Positions 27,101 to 35,291 of a stretch of 64,000 bases of DNA are shown piece after piece. The notes under the pieces are model-generated. The model saw nothing but the letters and a program-made list of their open reading frames with translations. It had not been told where the DNA came from and made no database searches. Both the position numbers and the translations under genes were made by a program. The DNA comes from Siphonodentalium dalli. Lineage: Eukaryota > Mollusca > Scaphopoda > Gadilida > Siphonodentaliidae. The stretch spans positions 207,286,978 to 207,350,977 of the forward strand of contig CP136066.1 in NCBI GenBank assembly GCA_032622095.1. Reading direction: 5' to 3'. The stretch's first letter is position 1. Every line of letters begins with the position of its first letter.

Positions 27101-30100
27101 CCTCCCTTTGGAATTCACTGCCGTCCATTGAATGTATAAAAATATGTGCCAGAATTGTCTTCAGAATGAACAATAAAGAGCGTTTGTGAGTGATAAGGTA
27201 TTTTTCGCCCGCAAAGATTTTATGAACCTAAATATTCAAATCCTTTCAATACCGTAGTTACCTTAAAGACAAAACCGCGGCAGCATGCCAGTTGACCTTT
27301 GATAAAACTTGAAAGGGAATATCGAGGAGAAAGTGACATGTCACAATCATGTTAACCCAAAACAGTTACGATGTAGCAAACAATGTCGATTACTAAAGTC
27401 ATCGCGCCCAATTTCTGAATAATGCTGACGACATAATTGTAATTCGCGTGCACCTGGCATTTGAGATATACAGATGTGTGCAAAATGAACGGCGATTAGC
27501 AACCTCCCAATCAAGGGTTTCACTCACTTTTTGTGGCAATATATGTAAACAATACTTTATAATGGATATATAACAAAATAAAAATTTAATGATGCATGCA
27601 TGGTTTATATCCATTGAATAAAAGCGACCACGTGGTTCGTTTGTGTGCATGGGTTTGCAATATATCGGATATGGGAGATCATGGGCTGATTAGAATTGTG
27701 CTAAATTAATCGGTTTTCCGGGAAACACGGTACCAGAGCGCATCACTTCGACGAAACGGGAATATCTGAGGATGTATTTCCGTTGCGAAAACAAAAGTAT
27801 CGTGGTTCTCCATTTTGTTATTGGCGTATATACGGCGCCGCTGTGTATTTCAATGTTTATTTATTATGAAACTCTATTTCTCTTTAACCCTTGAATGAAG
27901 GAATTACAGTAAGCATGTTTGTTGAGATACTATACTTGTCAATATAAGTCATAGCTGTCTGGTTTTTTAAATCCAGATTCCTACATAAATTATACCAGCA
28001 ATAGACGCATGCATGCATGACGTATTGACCGCGTGGTTGTTTGTGCACGCGATGTTTTCCACGAATTATCTGCATTTTCCGATCAGTGCTAGTGGTTTTC
28101 ATAACTTGTCAACATGACAATTTTTATTTGAATATGATGACTAAAATCTTATCTGTAGGAATGTTGGTAGAGAATATAATAAATGGTGTATTTTCAATAG
28201 CTTGTTAATGCATAATAAAACGGAAAAATTAAATTAATTGAAAAGCATACCGCCCGCCCCTAATTTTGGGGTGTCCGTTCAGGGAAACGTGTACATTATT
28301 CCTTTTGACCTTATACACGTGTCCCATCACAATTCTAAATTTTCAACACACATTGTTTTTGTAATCTTTATTCAGTCCATCCTCGGGTGGCAAATACCGT
28401 GGAATTATAGAGCAAAGCGTAAAATGTCGCGTATTTCCAGTTTCTGTCGCTGGCAGTTAATTTTCACTTGACAATGGATTTGCCACATTTATGGATTGAG
28501 AATATTACCCTTTTATTTAATATGCCCATTTGATCATATTGTTTTCAAAAATAATAGCAACTCTAATAAAAACATGGGAATAATTTTATTTACTAATTAT
28601 CGGTTATGGTGTGAAAGCATACCACATTAGAACAAATTATTGGTAAGCTCCTCCCACAGCCAACCAATTAAAGCAGAGAATAAAATATCACAAACGAATC
28701 CTGGATGATTGACAGGTGTATGTCGACGTGATAGCATGCACGGGATCGACGCACGACTTTAAGTTTTTTTTATATTTGACAAAGTTCCATTAAAATCTTC
28801 GTTAGATCGTTGAAACAGTTGGGTTAAATATAAATGTGATTTGCATAATGACCTTAAAGCAGGGTTTCCGCTAGGGGGTAGGGGAATGGGGCCTGTTTGT
28901 AGATAGGGGAAAACACGGACACCTGCTTCGAAAATTTAGAAAAGTGCAACACTAGAAATGCATTGTCCAGAACGCGAATTACGATTATAATTCTGGTATG
29001 TATACATTCTCAAAATAAAAACAAGAAATGTAACAATTTACATCGTTTATGTGATACAACAGTCAGTCAATTAACCACATTATTGTGATTGAACTGAGTG
29101 AAATAAAAACGAACTTTTAACTGATACTAGCTTCACACAATTGAAATTGACTCGGGAGTATTGCTATCGGCGGGAAAGATATATACTTGGTAACCAACGA
29201 AGCTATGCTATGACGCTTCGTTGGTACAGTTACGTCACAAATATTGCATTCGCATCGTACACAAAATATATCATTTCCGGCTATATATTACGAATCGATA
29301 TACTGAGGGTTTTACGGTTACACGAAATTCCAGGGTTTTCAAGGAGTTTGCATTAAAACAAGGGGTTCAAGGGCCCTGGGAGGGGAATGCGTCAGGGGGA
29401 AACTCAGGAAAACTTGGCTAGGGGAAAACTTGGCTAGGGGAACGGGGCCGTCGAAGGGACCCCCTGCCGGTATAGCGGAATCCCTGCTTAAAGCCGATAT
29501 TATGTACGGATTTAAATTTCCTTTAATTAAAAATACTAACCTACGTATATTTCTACTAATAAAAAAACATGTTTTAAACTCGAGAAAAACGACAATACAA
29601 ACCAGGAATCTAACCCCGGTGTACATGCCGTTTGGCCGCAGTGTACTTGCCGTTTGGCCGCGGTGTACTTGCCGTTCGGCCGCGGTGTACTTGCCGTTCG
29701 ACCGCGGTGTACACAAAGTGACACCGCGGCCAAACGGCAAGTACACCGCGGTGGCAGTGGACACTTGTTTTGTCCAGCGGGGTAGCTCACATCAACTTTT
29801 AATAGCCCGACTTTGGTGTTCCCCATTGTGTTCCCAGCCATTATTACTAACAAACTGAACTATCCAGGATATATGAACCCATTTCGCAGACAGATTATTG
29901 TAATACAAAGCCAACAACAACTTGAAGTTGAACACGGTTCACGGACATTGGTCATTTTGATGATTGAGTGACATACTGTTTTAGGGTCAAACACCAAATA
30001 TCCAAATCTACATGTACAGATTAAGTTTGTATCAAAAAAAGAGTTATGCCTATAAATACGACGCCGTAAACGAATCTACGTATATTGTTAGTCAGTCTTA

Positions 30101-30333
30101 CGTAACACGACACGCGTCTCTAACATCGTGACTCGACAGTGCGCGAAAATAGGATACGCAATTATAAAATAGGCCGATTTATTATCAAATATTGAAGGTT
30201 TTCTGGATAATCTGATACTGATTTAGATATATACCTGTTCTATCTGGTTCCCGTCAGCGGTATCTATCTGGTTAGTTTGATCTGTGCTCGGTACGACGGC
30301 ATTTTCCGACGTTGCGTCCTGAGATTCGGCCAT
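6001..30333 (-). CDS. CLPTM1: CLPTM1 family protein, N-terminal part (six exons, gene continues left of window)
   Basis: Seen: six exons at 30235-30333, 16625-16816, 10690-10848, 9891-10008, 8336-8421 and 6001-6118 join in one open phase (772 nt, 257 codons plus one base), each with GT donor and AG acceptor. The product matches the N-terminal half of animal CLPTM1 as I remember the human protein: a hydrophobic segment followed by FFRKSPAP, then MDMYIYLSEDELFRDFN, YGDWESGPNGDG, NNGSIYLHVYF, NKFKKRRF, NLLTGKTD, SHWHPNITIN and DDHTPWVKGSVPPPLD. Known of the family: multipass membrane proteins of the ER/secretory pathway; mammalian CLPTM1 is reported to hold back GABA-A receptors in the ER. The paralogue CLPTM1L is less likely because the FFRKSPAP and YGDWESG blocks are CLPTM1-like. 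The C-terminal multipass region is not in the window. Introns 1 to 5 are about 13.4, 5.8, 0.68, 1.5 and 2.2 kb and full of MITEs. Confidence 0.95.
6142..6791. repeat. ~55-bp direct duplication around a MITE
   Basis: TTAATATACAAT, then ATATAAAATGCAATGATC and CATTAAAATATTAAACAAG occur at 6142-6200 and again at 6732-6791. The first copy is the intron just upstream of the exon 6 acceptor. Confidence 0.65.
6486..6731. mobile_element. TTAA MITE, GAGTGCCAG subfamily, internally deleted
   Basis: Right end GGCACTCAAAGGG followed by TTAA (6732-6735); left end TCTTTGAGTGCCAGG is degraded. Contains the hairpin with arms ATTCTCTTATATATGCGAG around GCGACCTATGGTCGAC. Compare the full copies at 30975, 58508 and 62333. 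Confidence 0.8.
6870..7250. mobile_element. TTAA MITE, ACCCAACAG subfamily
   Basis: TTAA at 6866-6869 followed by CCCTTTACCCAACAGAAGGG; two hairpins (6896-6965 and 7045-7115) of the shared module separated by an AT-rich linker, then the GTGGTCAAGGAGCCGGTTCC tail. Right terminal repeat eroded. Confidence 0.8.
7553..7706. mobile_element. Fragment of twin-hairpin MITE
   Basis: Begins inside a hairpin (GACCATAGGTCGCCTCGC), runs through the AT-rich linker and ends inside the next hairpin; both outer halves are missing. Confidence 0.75.
7707..8335. other. CLPTM1 intron 5, mostly unassigned
   Basis: A 35-bp direct duplication (CATCTTTCTGGGACATATAA, then TGCCCGTAGAAAGGT) at 7745-7780 and 7799-7834. 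The rest shows no exon or repeat I can name. Confidence 0.5.
8336..8421 (-). CDS. CLPTM1: CLPTM1 exon 5
   Basis: 86 nt, phase 1 in and 0 out. Acceptor CTTTCTCCCTGCAG, donor ATACAG before GTATGTG. Encodes VNKFKKRRFHETVNLLTG then KTDVHPDLIQ, matching human NKYKRRRFQKTKNLLTGETE. Confidence 0.95.
8422..9303. other. CLPTM1 intron 4, right part
   Basis: AT-rich, no recognisable repeat ends and no exon; open frames at 8500-9280 lack conserved motifs. Confidence 0.5.
9304..9557. mobile_element. CAAG-type MITE, complete short form (254 bp) with 8-bp target duplication
   Basis: Ends CAAGCCTTGAAATAG and CTATTTCAAGGGTTG; flanked by the direct repeat TGCGTGAG (9296-9303, 9558-9565). Contains two long stems of the GAATGAGGTCCCCAGAGGG module. 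Same length as the copy at 16358. Lies in CLPTM1 intron 4. Confidence 0.92.
9891..10008 (-). CDS. CLPTM1: CLPTM1 exon 4
   Basis: 118 nt, phase 0 in and phase 1 out. Acceptor TTTTCCTATTTACAG, donor TCAAAAA before GTATGTG. Encodes HLLNNGSIYLHVYFVKTG and a basic lysine-rich tail. The last base A joins TG of exon 5 to give the methionine expected at this place. Confidence 0.95.
10690..10848 (-). CDS. CLPTM1: CLPTM1 exon 3
   Basis: 53 codons, phase 0. Acceptor TTCACTCTTTCCAG, donor CCACAG before GTGAGAATA. Encodes DMYIYLSEDELFRDFN through YGDWESGPNGDGSYEKF to FNTPQ, the start of the conserved luminal domain; closely matches the human MNLHVYISEHEHFTDFN and YGDWTSGENSDG blocks. Confidence 0.97.
10849..11260. 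other. CLPTM1 intron 2, left part
   Basis: No repeat or gene recognised. Confidence 0.4.
11261..11472. mobile_element. TA-flanked near-perfect palindrome MITE (212 bp)
   Basis: Flanked by TA on both sides; ends CAGTAATGCC and CATTACTG. The arms (GAATTATGGGTAACTTTTCA, then GGATTTA, ATGGCTTGTTGCCATTCATC and GGAAAGCTCTC) fold back almost without mismatch around CCCCGA. TA duplication and CAGT ends fit a Tc1/mariner-type non-autonomous element. Related copies at 39256, 42742 and 63125. Confidence 0.9.
11483..11849. mobile_element. TTAA MITE, CATGACGGGAGCT subfamily, plus a second end fragment
   Basis: TTAA at 11479-11482; right end CATGGAAGGG followed by TTAA at 11738-11741. Two hairpins with the TCTCCCATAGGGAGCC loop type. 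A further right-end fragment CAGGAAGCTCCAGTCATGGA lies at 11821-11849, ending at GGGTTAA. Confidence 0.85.
11994..13066. mobile_element. ~1.07-kb element with poly(A)-GTTTCC terminal inverted repeats
   Basis: Left end TAGGCCTAAAAAAA, then CATTTGTTTCCGCTAACAGG and TTAGGGTAGGTAGG; right end is the inverted counterpart (GGTAGGTCGGGTTAGTGGAA, then ACAAACG and TTTTTTTTAGGCC). The interior contains CCCCAAATTA repeats at 12430-12470 and 12989-13003 and no transposase. A sibling lies at 23474-25375. Confidence 0.75.
13067..14936. other. CLPTM1 intron 2, middle part, no gene seen
   Basis: Contains GTATACTTTTATTATTGAGT at about 14489-14508 and the GACGAGTAGTTCCCTTATGA block (13950-13970), both recurring near 44900-45130, so an unclassified dispersed repeat is present. 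No exon recognised. Confidence 0.5.
14937..15149. mobile_element. TTAA MITE, CATGACGGGAGCT subfamily
   Basis: TTAA at 14933-14936 and 15150-15153. Left end CCCTTTTATGACTGTGGCTT; two hairpins of the TCTCCCATAGGGAGCC type separated by TATTTACCTTGACCTTGCAA. Confidence 0.85.
15150..16070. other. CLPTM1 intron 2, no gene seen
   Basis: AT-rich; no terminal repeats or exon recognised. Confidence 0.4.
16071..16338. mobile_element. TTAA MITE, CATGACGGGAGCT subfamily
   Basis: TTAA at 16067-16070 and 16339-16342; ends CCCTTTCATAAG and CCAGTCATGGAAGGG; two hairpins. Twenty bases further on begins the CAAG-type MITE beside CLPTM1 exon 2. Confidence 0.88.
16358..16611. mobile_element. CAAG-type MITE (254 bp) abutting the CLPTM1 exon 2 donor
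   Basis: Ends CAAGCCTTGAAATAG and CTATTTCAAGGCTTG; target duplication TAAAGGGA at 16350-16357 and 16612-16619. Exon 2 ends at 16625 with its GT at 16624-16623, so the element begins at intron base +13, leaving GTGAGTCCCTTT as the only native intron sequence before it. Confidence 0.95.
16625..16816 (-). CDS. CLPTM1: CLPTM1 exon 2 (membrane segment)
   Basis: 64 codons, phase 0 at both ends. Acceptor TTTGTTTTCAG, donor ATTATG before GTGAGTCCC. Encodes NQPDQPAPRAGWFS, a hydrophobic stretch (LLVRMAIIYMVASFF), RKSPAPATGPDG and MNLFMKGAIM, corresponding to the first membrane-associated helix of CLPTM1. A MITE begins only 13 nt into the following intron. Confidence 0.95.
16841..17600. repeat. Local inverted and tandem duplications in CLPTM1 intron 1
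   Basis: TTCCACGAACCTCCGACTGG at 16843-16862 returns inverted at 17500-17519. A 45-bp unit with GCGTGGTACTCACAAACCTC is tandemly doubled at 17013-17095. A diverged block containing GTCAGAATGTTA occurs at 16872 and 17567. Confidence 0.65.
17956..18362. mobile_element. TTAA MITE, ACCCAACAG subfamily
   Basis: Right end TTCTGTTGGGTAAAGG followed by GTTAA at 18362-18366; left end degraded (TTTAACTGGGCAAAAACG). The first hairpin has lost one arm; the second (18272-18341) is intact; the linker is expanded by repeats of TTTTTCTTACATTC. Confidence 0.8.
18499..18816. mobile_element. CAAG-type MITE, long form, truncated
   Basis: Stem AGGTCCCCAGAGGGTGAATT and complement at 18536-18612, followed by the long-form interior (AAGTATC, then TAACATTGTTTTTAGTTACT). 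Second stem and right end absent. Confidence 0.75.
18841..20865. other. CLPTM1 intron 1, no gene recognised
   Basis: 18841-18890 is a short palindrome (ACCACTTGATTTT arms). 18930-19050 (GAGGAATCC/GGTTCCTCGACTCGATTC region) returns inverted at 42430-42540, so it is a dispersed repeat. 20160-20260 is AT-rich. Open frames at 19478-19796 show no conserved motif. Confidence 0.5.
20866..21080. mobile_element. Degraded TTAA MITE, CATGACGGGAGCT subfamily
   Basis: CCCTTCCATGACTGGAGCTG at the left, CGCCATGAAATGGTAAA at the right; two eroded hairpins. The terminal TTAA sites are mutated. Confidence 0.7.
21290..21390. repeat. GGGCCAGCTCGTCCC-type repeat
   Basis: Short GC-rich block (GGCCAGCTCGTCCCAGGGCC, then AAATTGG and GGGCCAGCTCGCCCTGGGCC) with internal inverted copies. 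A related block is at 26266-26340. The following 21430-21480 is a CT-rich simple repeat. Confidence 0.6.
21705..23220 (-). pseudogene. MULE-type transposase relic, split by an insertion
   Basis: The minus-strand piece 22957-23207 encodes FSLVFVFMSRHTRSDYVKVF and VVLDLETALWQSIREVVPG; the piece 21716-21933 encodes IKGCCFHWMRSKDRRIQ. These fit the MULE transposase domain, where the acidic LDLE and a GC.FHW block belong to the DDE core. The reading frame continues across the insertion once the 1019-bp element and one TA are ignored. N- and C-terminal parts are missing or unrecognisable. Confidence 0.7.
21936..22954. mobile_element. 1019-bp TA-flanked element inserted in the MULE relic
   Basis: Terminal repeats CTCTCGGGCTCCAAATAAAC and its complement; TA at 21934-21935 and 22955-22956. 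The sub-terminal GGGTCTGCACGTTTATT motif recurs at 22012-22030, 22870 and 22925. The middle (22130-22460) holds a degenerate ~170-bp duplication containing GGATTATCTCATTA and GGGGACGCACCA. No transposase; a Tc1/mariner-type MITE is likely. Confidence 0.85.
23474..25375. mobile_element. Element related to 11994-13066, carrying a nested hAT-like insertion
   Basis: Left end TTAGGCCAAACAAAAAAG, then TGTTTCCGATAACGGAG and TTAGGGTAGGTAGGTAGG as at 11994; the right region AATAAAAAGATTAGGGTCGG resembles 12361-12380. The right terminal repeat is not clear. Confidence 0.55.
24162..25195. mobile_element. hAT-like non-autonomous element (1034 bp) with 8-bp target duplication
   Basis: Terminal inverted repeats TAGAGATGGGCGGTA and TACCGCCCATCTCTA (one mismatch). 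Flanking direct repeat GCGTTTGA at 24154-24161 and 25196-25203. Sub-terminal ends are rich in GGTATCGGTA/TACCGATACC. No transposase frame. Confidence 0.92.
25471..26227. mobile_element. TTAA element, CCTTTGAACCC ends (757 bp)
   Basis: TTAA at 25467-25470 and 26228-26231; ends TCCTTTGAACCCGAGAGACC and GGTCAGGGTTCAAAGGG. Contains a doubled GAGACCGGAATACCGGTCC block and two related ~170-bp halves (CGCGCATGCGCAAAGG versus CGCGCAGGCACACAGG). No transposase. Confidence 0.82.
26390..26612. repeat. 22-bp tandem repeat with CCGCGG cores, flanked by GCTGGACAAAACAAG
   Basis: TTGCCGTTCGGCCGCGGTGT repeats about five times at 26500-26600, preceded by inverted versions. Shares the GTACCCCGCTGGACAAAACA edge with the inverted block at 29617-29790. 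Alanine/arginine-rich open frames here are artefacts of the repeat. Confidence 0.85.
26640..28852. other. CLPTM1 intron 1, no gene recognised
   Basis: AT-rich and apparently low-copy; TTTAACCCTTGAATGAAGGA at 27884-27903 resembles a MITE end also seen at 57523. No exon or element borders visible. Confidence 0.45.
28860..29486. mobile_element. CAGGG element (627 bp) with 7-bp target duplication
   Basis: Ends CAGGGTTTCCGCTA and TAGCGGAATCCCTG; direct repeat CTTAAAG at 28853-28859 and 29487-29493. Sub-terminal CTTGGCTAGGGGAAAA repeats at the right. A sibling in the other orientation lies at 40798-41303. Confidence 0.9.
29617..29790. repeat. 22-bp CCGCGG tandem repeat, second locus (inverted relative to 26390)
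   Basis: TTGCCGTTTGGCCGCGGTGT x4, then an inverted copy, then GGACACTTGTTTTGTCCAGC, the same edge as at 26390-26420 on the other strand. Confidence 0.85.
29791..30234. other. CLPTM1 intron 1, first 440 bases
   Basis: No repeat borders or conserved frame recognised; begins at the exon 1 donor GTATATATC. Confidence 0.5.
30235..30333 (-). CDS. CLPTM1: CLPTM1 exon 1 (start codon)
   Basis: Encodes 33 residues beginning MAESQDATSENAVV, polar and rich in Q, D, T and S, like the variable cytosolic N-terminus of the family. The ATG lies in a good initiation context (GTGAAAATGG, A at -3 and G at +4). The exon ends GAACAG before GTATATATC, phase 0. The start was chosen because it opens the frame that joins exon 2 without a shift. 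Confidence 0.85.
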
Positions 30334-30970
30334 TTTCACGGTTAAGTTGAAAATGTGGAACGGAACAAATTGGCGAGTGATTTCGGGCTGGACTCAGTTG
30401 GATCATCGTATTTCCATATTGTGAGGTCCCTGCTCGCGGGGTATATAAAGTGACACCTAAATTTCAGACATATACATGTAGTTATTCAGGAAATTGAACA
30501 GACTGTTTGAATTATTATAAACTAGTGATTAATTGTATGTATATAAATGTTATGCTTAGCCAAATTCACACGGCAGAGAAGAGATTAATGGCATGATCAA
30601 GCATAATATATGTGGAAGTGTCATGTCAAGATGTGTTTCCGCTACCCCTGTCTTATGTATATTAGCATTATACGGTATACATCCTGGTTCATATATGTAA
30701 AGTCAATTTGACAATTCCTGATCTGCATCAAACTCAAAATAAGTTGGTGATAGCTCAAAATTAATTAACCCTTTCATGACGAAAGTCTTATTGGGCCTGC
30801 ACCAGGGTGTTTAGCAACATCAGACACTGGCTGTAGAGTCACACAAGGACAATAGAGATAATTAACTGACCAAAGCGGGTGTGTTGTGGAGCTGCAGCCT
30901 GCAGACAAAAAGCCAGCATGTTATTTATTGCATTCAGGGAGATTAATCTGCATGTAATCCTCATCAGGAT
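30334..30970. other. Region 5' of CLPTM1 exon 1 (5' UTR/promoter expected)
   Basis: Upstream of the start codon on the minus strand. Transcription start and promoter elements cannot be fixed: no TATA box or CpG-rich tract is evident at a typical distance. Confidence 0.4.
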
Positions 30971-30974
30971 TTAA

Positions 30975-31453
30975 CCCTATCAGTGCCAGGTCCGATTTTT
31001 GTATCAACCCATATATACCCTGTGCCAATGCATTCTCTTATATATGCGAGTCGACCATAGGTCGCCTCGCATATATAAGAGAATGCATTGGCCTAACAAT
31101 TTTTCATCATTTGTTATTATTTTTTACAATTTTAATAATTTTTTCTTATATTCTTTAACAGACTTATTTTGTAGGTTTAGTGCCAGGGAATCTTACGTTT
31201 TTCATGGGCATCAAAATTATTACTACCAATACTTGGTGATAGTTTTGAGTTATAACATGCCCCTAAGGTTTTACCGTTTTATCCAGTTTGTTTTTAAATT
31301 TGCTATAGCATGCTTAAGCATACCCAAAAAAAATTCAACCCAAAAAAATATAAAAAACAAATATTATTTTTTTTATTTTTTTTTATTTTTTAGGGCCGAT
31401 TTTACAGACCGTAAATTAGGGCCCGATGAGATCGGCCCCTGACACTGAAAGGG
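30975..31453. mobile_element. TTAA MITE, GAGTGCCAG subfamily, full length (479 bp)
   Basis: TTAA at 30971-30974 and 31454-31457; ends CCCTATCAGTGCCAGGTCCG and CCCTGACACTGAAAGGG. One hairpin (31022-31092), AT linker, then the TTTTTCATGGGCATCAAAAT block and AGGGCCGATTTTACAGACCG. Lies about 640 bp upstream of the CLPTM1 start codon. Confidence 0.9.
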
Positions 31454-31457
31454 TTAA

Positions 31458-32754
31458 ATAGATGACTCAAATAAACCTTTGTGTTATTTTTTCACAGTAT
31501 TGCGCCATGGATATTGAAACTAACTGAACATGCAAAGAATTTATAATTGTTTCTGATATTTTTCGTCATAAATATTATGCATTAGTTGCAAAGAATGTAA
31601 GAAAATACAAAAAAATATTTATTGAAATAAATACACACAAAACAGGGTTAATTTCCAATATTTCGTGCACAACTGCATGATGAAACATCACCAGCTGAAG
31701 TTGGCTGGCCTCATAGTAGAACCGTTTATTGTCATTATATATGGGTTGTATCACAAATTTTATTGCCATTCATGCTGATATACAAGTACACATAATAAAA
31801 AAAATCCAAAAGCTTGTATAAGGACTGGAGAGCACCTAGATATGTTCATGGCCACAACTATTGGTAGTGTATTCAACACTTGTGTGTTGTTAGGTCTCTT
31901 ATGTAAAATGACTCCCACCACATAATATCTGGTCAATACGGTGGTTGATAATTGTTTGTTTTTTTGACGTGCATGTCATCTCATCTAAATCTAATAATTA
32001 TAATAAAATACTAAGTTCTGTCTTTTTATTTACACAAGACAGTCAATGACTGTGGGTCGCTCACCAGACTGTAAAGACTGAGAAGACGGAGACTCTGAAG
32101 ACTACAAGAGTGAGTATTTGACAAAATCACTTAAGACAAGTAGTTCTAAACATGGACATAGCTGGAGGTTCTCAGATGAGCAGGGCTCTTCACCTTGAAA
32201 TTTCTAATTGCACACCACTGACACATCTCCAACCTCTTACCTTTTAAAGAAGACAACCATACCACAGTACTAAGTTCACAAGAATCCTTTTGCACATCCC
32301 TCTTATGTTGAATTTTACAACTGGTACCTGTACTTCAAGCTCTCAAACGTTTGAAAATTACCAACCTGACACCCCCATAAAGTTAAAATTTGTGGCCAAT
32401 TCAGTCCAACAGTTTAACCTGAAGTAGGAACATATGGACTGTTGGTTTAAAAACATACATGTTGGAAAATCAAACCAAACTTTGAGAACAATTCTAACCT
32501 ATTTTTGGTGTGAACATCTAATCTACAACTAATGTTGTATCAGGCATGAAATTTTCAACTGTTTAAATTTTGATCAATGTAGGGGGTCAAAACTCCAACC
32601 CCTCTACACTCCCTCCCCATTGCCTCAAACATTGCCCCCACCCAGGCTGCCTAGAAATCAATATTATTATACCAGTACCAAACAGCATAGAGGAAAGTTA
32701 AATCTCTTATCTCTGCCCCTATTAGAACTGTGAAACCCCATCTATGAGATCCAT
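31458..32754. other. Intergenic, no gene recognised
   Basis: AT-rich; no conserved frame. Poly-pyrimidine patches near 32580-32640. Confidence 0.45.
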
Positions 32755-33876
32755 TCATCTAGTACTATCAATATACCCCCCCCCCCCAATATCCAATATA
32801 CCGCCAATTTTTCTTTGAAAAATCAGGGTATGATTTCACCTGGATTATAAGTGGTGGTTAAGAAAATAATGTTGGAACAGCCAAGTCTGTATTTAGTGTG
32901 TCTGCCTTTTGCAGAATGAGGTCCCCAAAAGGTGAATTTAATGACACTATTCCGCAAGGTGGACTTGCATCACCGAATTCACCCTCTGGGGACCTCATTT
33001 CATAAAAATAAGCCCATTTGAACAAATCTCGATTCCGGTCACCCAAGGCCCCTCCATACCAAATATAAGCTAATATAGGCCCAATGGTTCTTGGGAAGAA
33101 ATTGTTTTGAGAATTACTATGGAGGGAAAGAGTTATGGCCCTGGCTTTGCACCTATTTGATCTGATGAACTTATTTGAACAAATCTGATTGTGAGTCACC
33201 TAGGGAACATGCACACTGAAATATATAAAAACATTCGGTCTTTAATATGGAGAAGAAAACAATTGTTGATAGACGGATGGAGACATCCGAACAGACAGAC
33301 GGATGGAAGGACCGCCTGACAGACAGAAGACAAATTCAATCCAATATAGATGTACCCCGCCCCCAATTTTTCTTTGAAAAATCAGGGTATCATTTCATCT
33401 GGATAAGTAGTGGTTCAGAAAATAATATGAAACAGCCTGTCTGAATTTAGTGTGTCTGACATTTGCAGAATGAGGTCCCCAAAAGATGAATTTAATGACA
33501 CTATTCCGCAAGGCAGACTAGCATCACCGAATTCACCCTCAGTCTGATTAGGCCTCAACAGCCACGGGGAAACCTAGGAAAAGATTGAAGTTCTATAGTT
33601 GAAGTTGGTGATGCACACCCATTGAGCACCTCAATTATGCATTTTATCTTCTGCAAATTAGGGGGACATAGAAACTGAACAGAGGGGGAAAAGTCAAAAA
33701 GTAACTAAAACAAAATTTCAATTTGATACTTAAGATACTTCCCAGAAGATGAGGCATACGCAGAAATAGGTCCCTTGAGGTTGTATTTGGTGATGCTAGC
33801 CTGCTGTACGGGGTAGCAACACTAAATTCACCATCTGGGGACCTCATTCTGCAAATGTCAGACACACAAATTCATG
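32755..33876. repeat. Two related blocks carrying CAAG-type MITE stems
   Basis: A block with TTTTTCTTTGAAAAATCAGG, AAGAAAATAAT, GAACAGCC and the MITE stem occurs at 32755-33000 and again at 33345-33545. The second continues as a long-form element (interior 33546-33760, second stem 33760-33850, end CAAATGTCAGACACAC). Stems carry CCCCAAAAGGTG, a shared derived variant. Confidence 0.75.
33020..33344. repeat. Dispersed ACCTAGGGAACAT repeat
   Basis: Contains GGGAAAGAGTTATGGCCCTG, then TCACCTAGGGAACATGCACA, ATTCGGTCTT and GACAGACGGA. Closely resembles 34310-34580. Ends in a GACGGA-type simple repeat. Confidence 0.65.
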
Positions 33877-34309
33877 CTTCGGACAGCAGTTTGTTTTAAT
33901 TTGCTAGCAGTGTTGTTTACACAAGCCTGCCAGATGACATCTATTATTCTAATCTAAATTAATGACCTGTGTCTCTCTGCAGAGATATATCTGCTTCTGG
34001 ATAGAAGAGGTATTAAAGTTGGAAGATGATATGGGTTGGAAGGGATGTTGGTTGAGGGCAGGGTGGGGGTGGGTCTGGGCCATGTGGGAGGGGAGGATGG
34101 GTAATGGAATGTTTCCGTAATTCATTAAAGATTAAAGTTTCATAACTTTCATGTTATAATGGTGTCACTTTTTTCAAATTTTACATGTTTAAAATATATA
34201 TTTGTTTTTAATTGAGCAAGGTCGCCCTGAAAATTCAAAAAATCTGAATTTAACAAATGTTTTTTTTTTGGAGTTATGTCACTGGCTCTGCCCACATTTG
34301 ACCCACTGA

Positions 34310-34580
34310 CCTCATTTGAAGAAATCAAGGACCCTTTGTACCAATTATGAACCCATTCGGCCCAATGAATTTGAGAAGAAGTCGTTGTAAGAATTACTCT
34401 GGTGGGAAAGAGTTATGGTCCTAGCTTCGCAACTATTTGACCGGGTGACCTCATTTGAACACATCTGAATGTGATTCACCTAGGGAACATCCACACCAAA
34501 TATGAACCCATTCGGTCTTACGGTTCTGGAGAAGATGATTCTTGACGGACGGACAGATGAGGAGTGATGACAATAGCTCC
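34310..34580. repeat. Dispersed ACCTAGGGAACAT repeat, second copy
   Basis: GGGAAAGAGTTATGGTCCTA, CTCATTTGAACACATCTGAA, TCACCTAGGGAACATCCACA, ends GACGGACGGACAG. Same family as 33020-33344. Confidence 0.65.
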
Positions 34581-34859
34581 ACCTGAAGTTGAAAGTTCCA
34601 TTAAAGTAATTGAAATGTAATTAATTACATTGCAGAAGTAATTGTAATTAATTTATGTTTTGAAATTAATTGTATTTATAATTGAGATTTTTGTTTATTG
34701 TAATCAATTACTTTGGGTAAGTATCACCAAGTAATTGACCCACCCCTGTATGTGAATTTATTCACAATATTCAAAGATAAATCATTTGAAGATACTGGTC
34801 TATAAATATTTACAGATTTCTCAAGATATTTGGGGATATCATAAAAACATAGTCGTATA

Positions 34860-35250
34860 AGAGCGACGTATTTTATCCCAAAGGGTTAAACAGATGCGGA
34901 GATTTAAACCAGAAACTTTTAGAAACGCAAACATGTTCGGTAGCGAAATATTTCACCGATAGATCACTACGCTACCAATACGCCATACCGCATGGAATTC
35001 CAAAGAAGTAAGCAAAATAAAATAAAGCGACAAAGTATTTGGACAAATTGACAACATAATCATGAATCGCGAGAGTTTGGGAAAAATGTTAATTAGGCCA
35101 CGAAGCGATTGGGATAACTCTTGAGCAGGAATGGGGAGAACTATATTTTTACACGTAGGGGTGAGCGGCGCGGTCGGTGTCAACTTTCTTTCCAACTTAT
35201 CGATCGAAGAAGACGGTCACCAATTTTTGAAAACCCTCCCTCCCTCCCAT
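34860..35250. repeat. Dispersed repeat also present inverted at 57060-57500
   Basis: TTTTATCCCAAAGGGTTAAA, GCCATACCGCATGGAATTCC and GAAAACCCTCCCTCCCTCCC are shared with 57060-57500 in opposite orientation. On the minus strand TGGTAGCGTAGTG and GGTTTAAATCTCC resemble degraded tRNA A and B boxes, so a tRNA-derived origin is possible. Confidence 0.6.
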
Positions 35251-35291
35251 TTTTCGTGGTTGTTGGAGAGCACACAGGGTTGATGTCTTTG

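Noticed and set aside
6001-30333. Assignment as CLPTM1L rather than CLPTM1
   Set aside because: N-terminal FFRKSPAP, YGDWESG and VKGSVPPPLD blocks follow CLPTM1; CLPTM1L differs in all three as I remember it.
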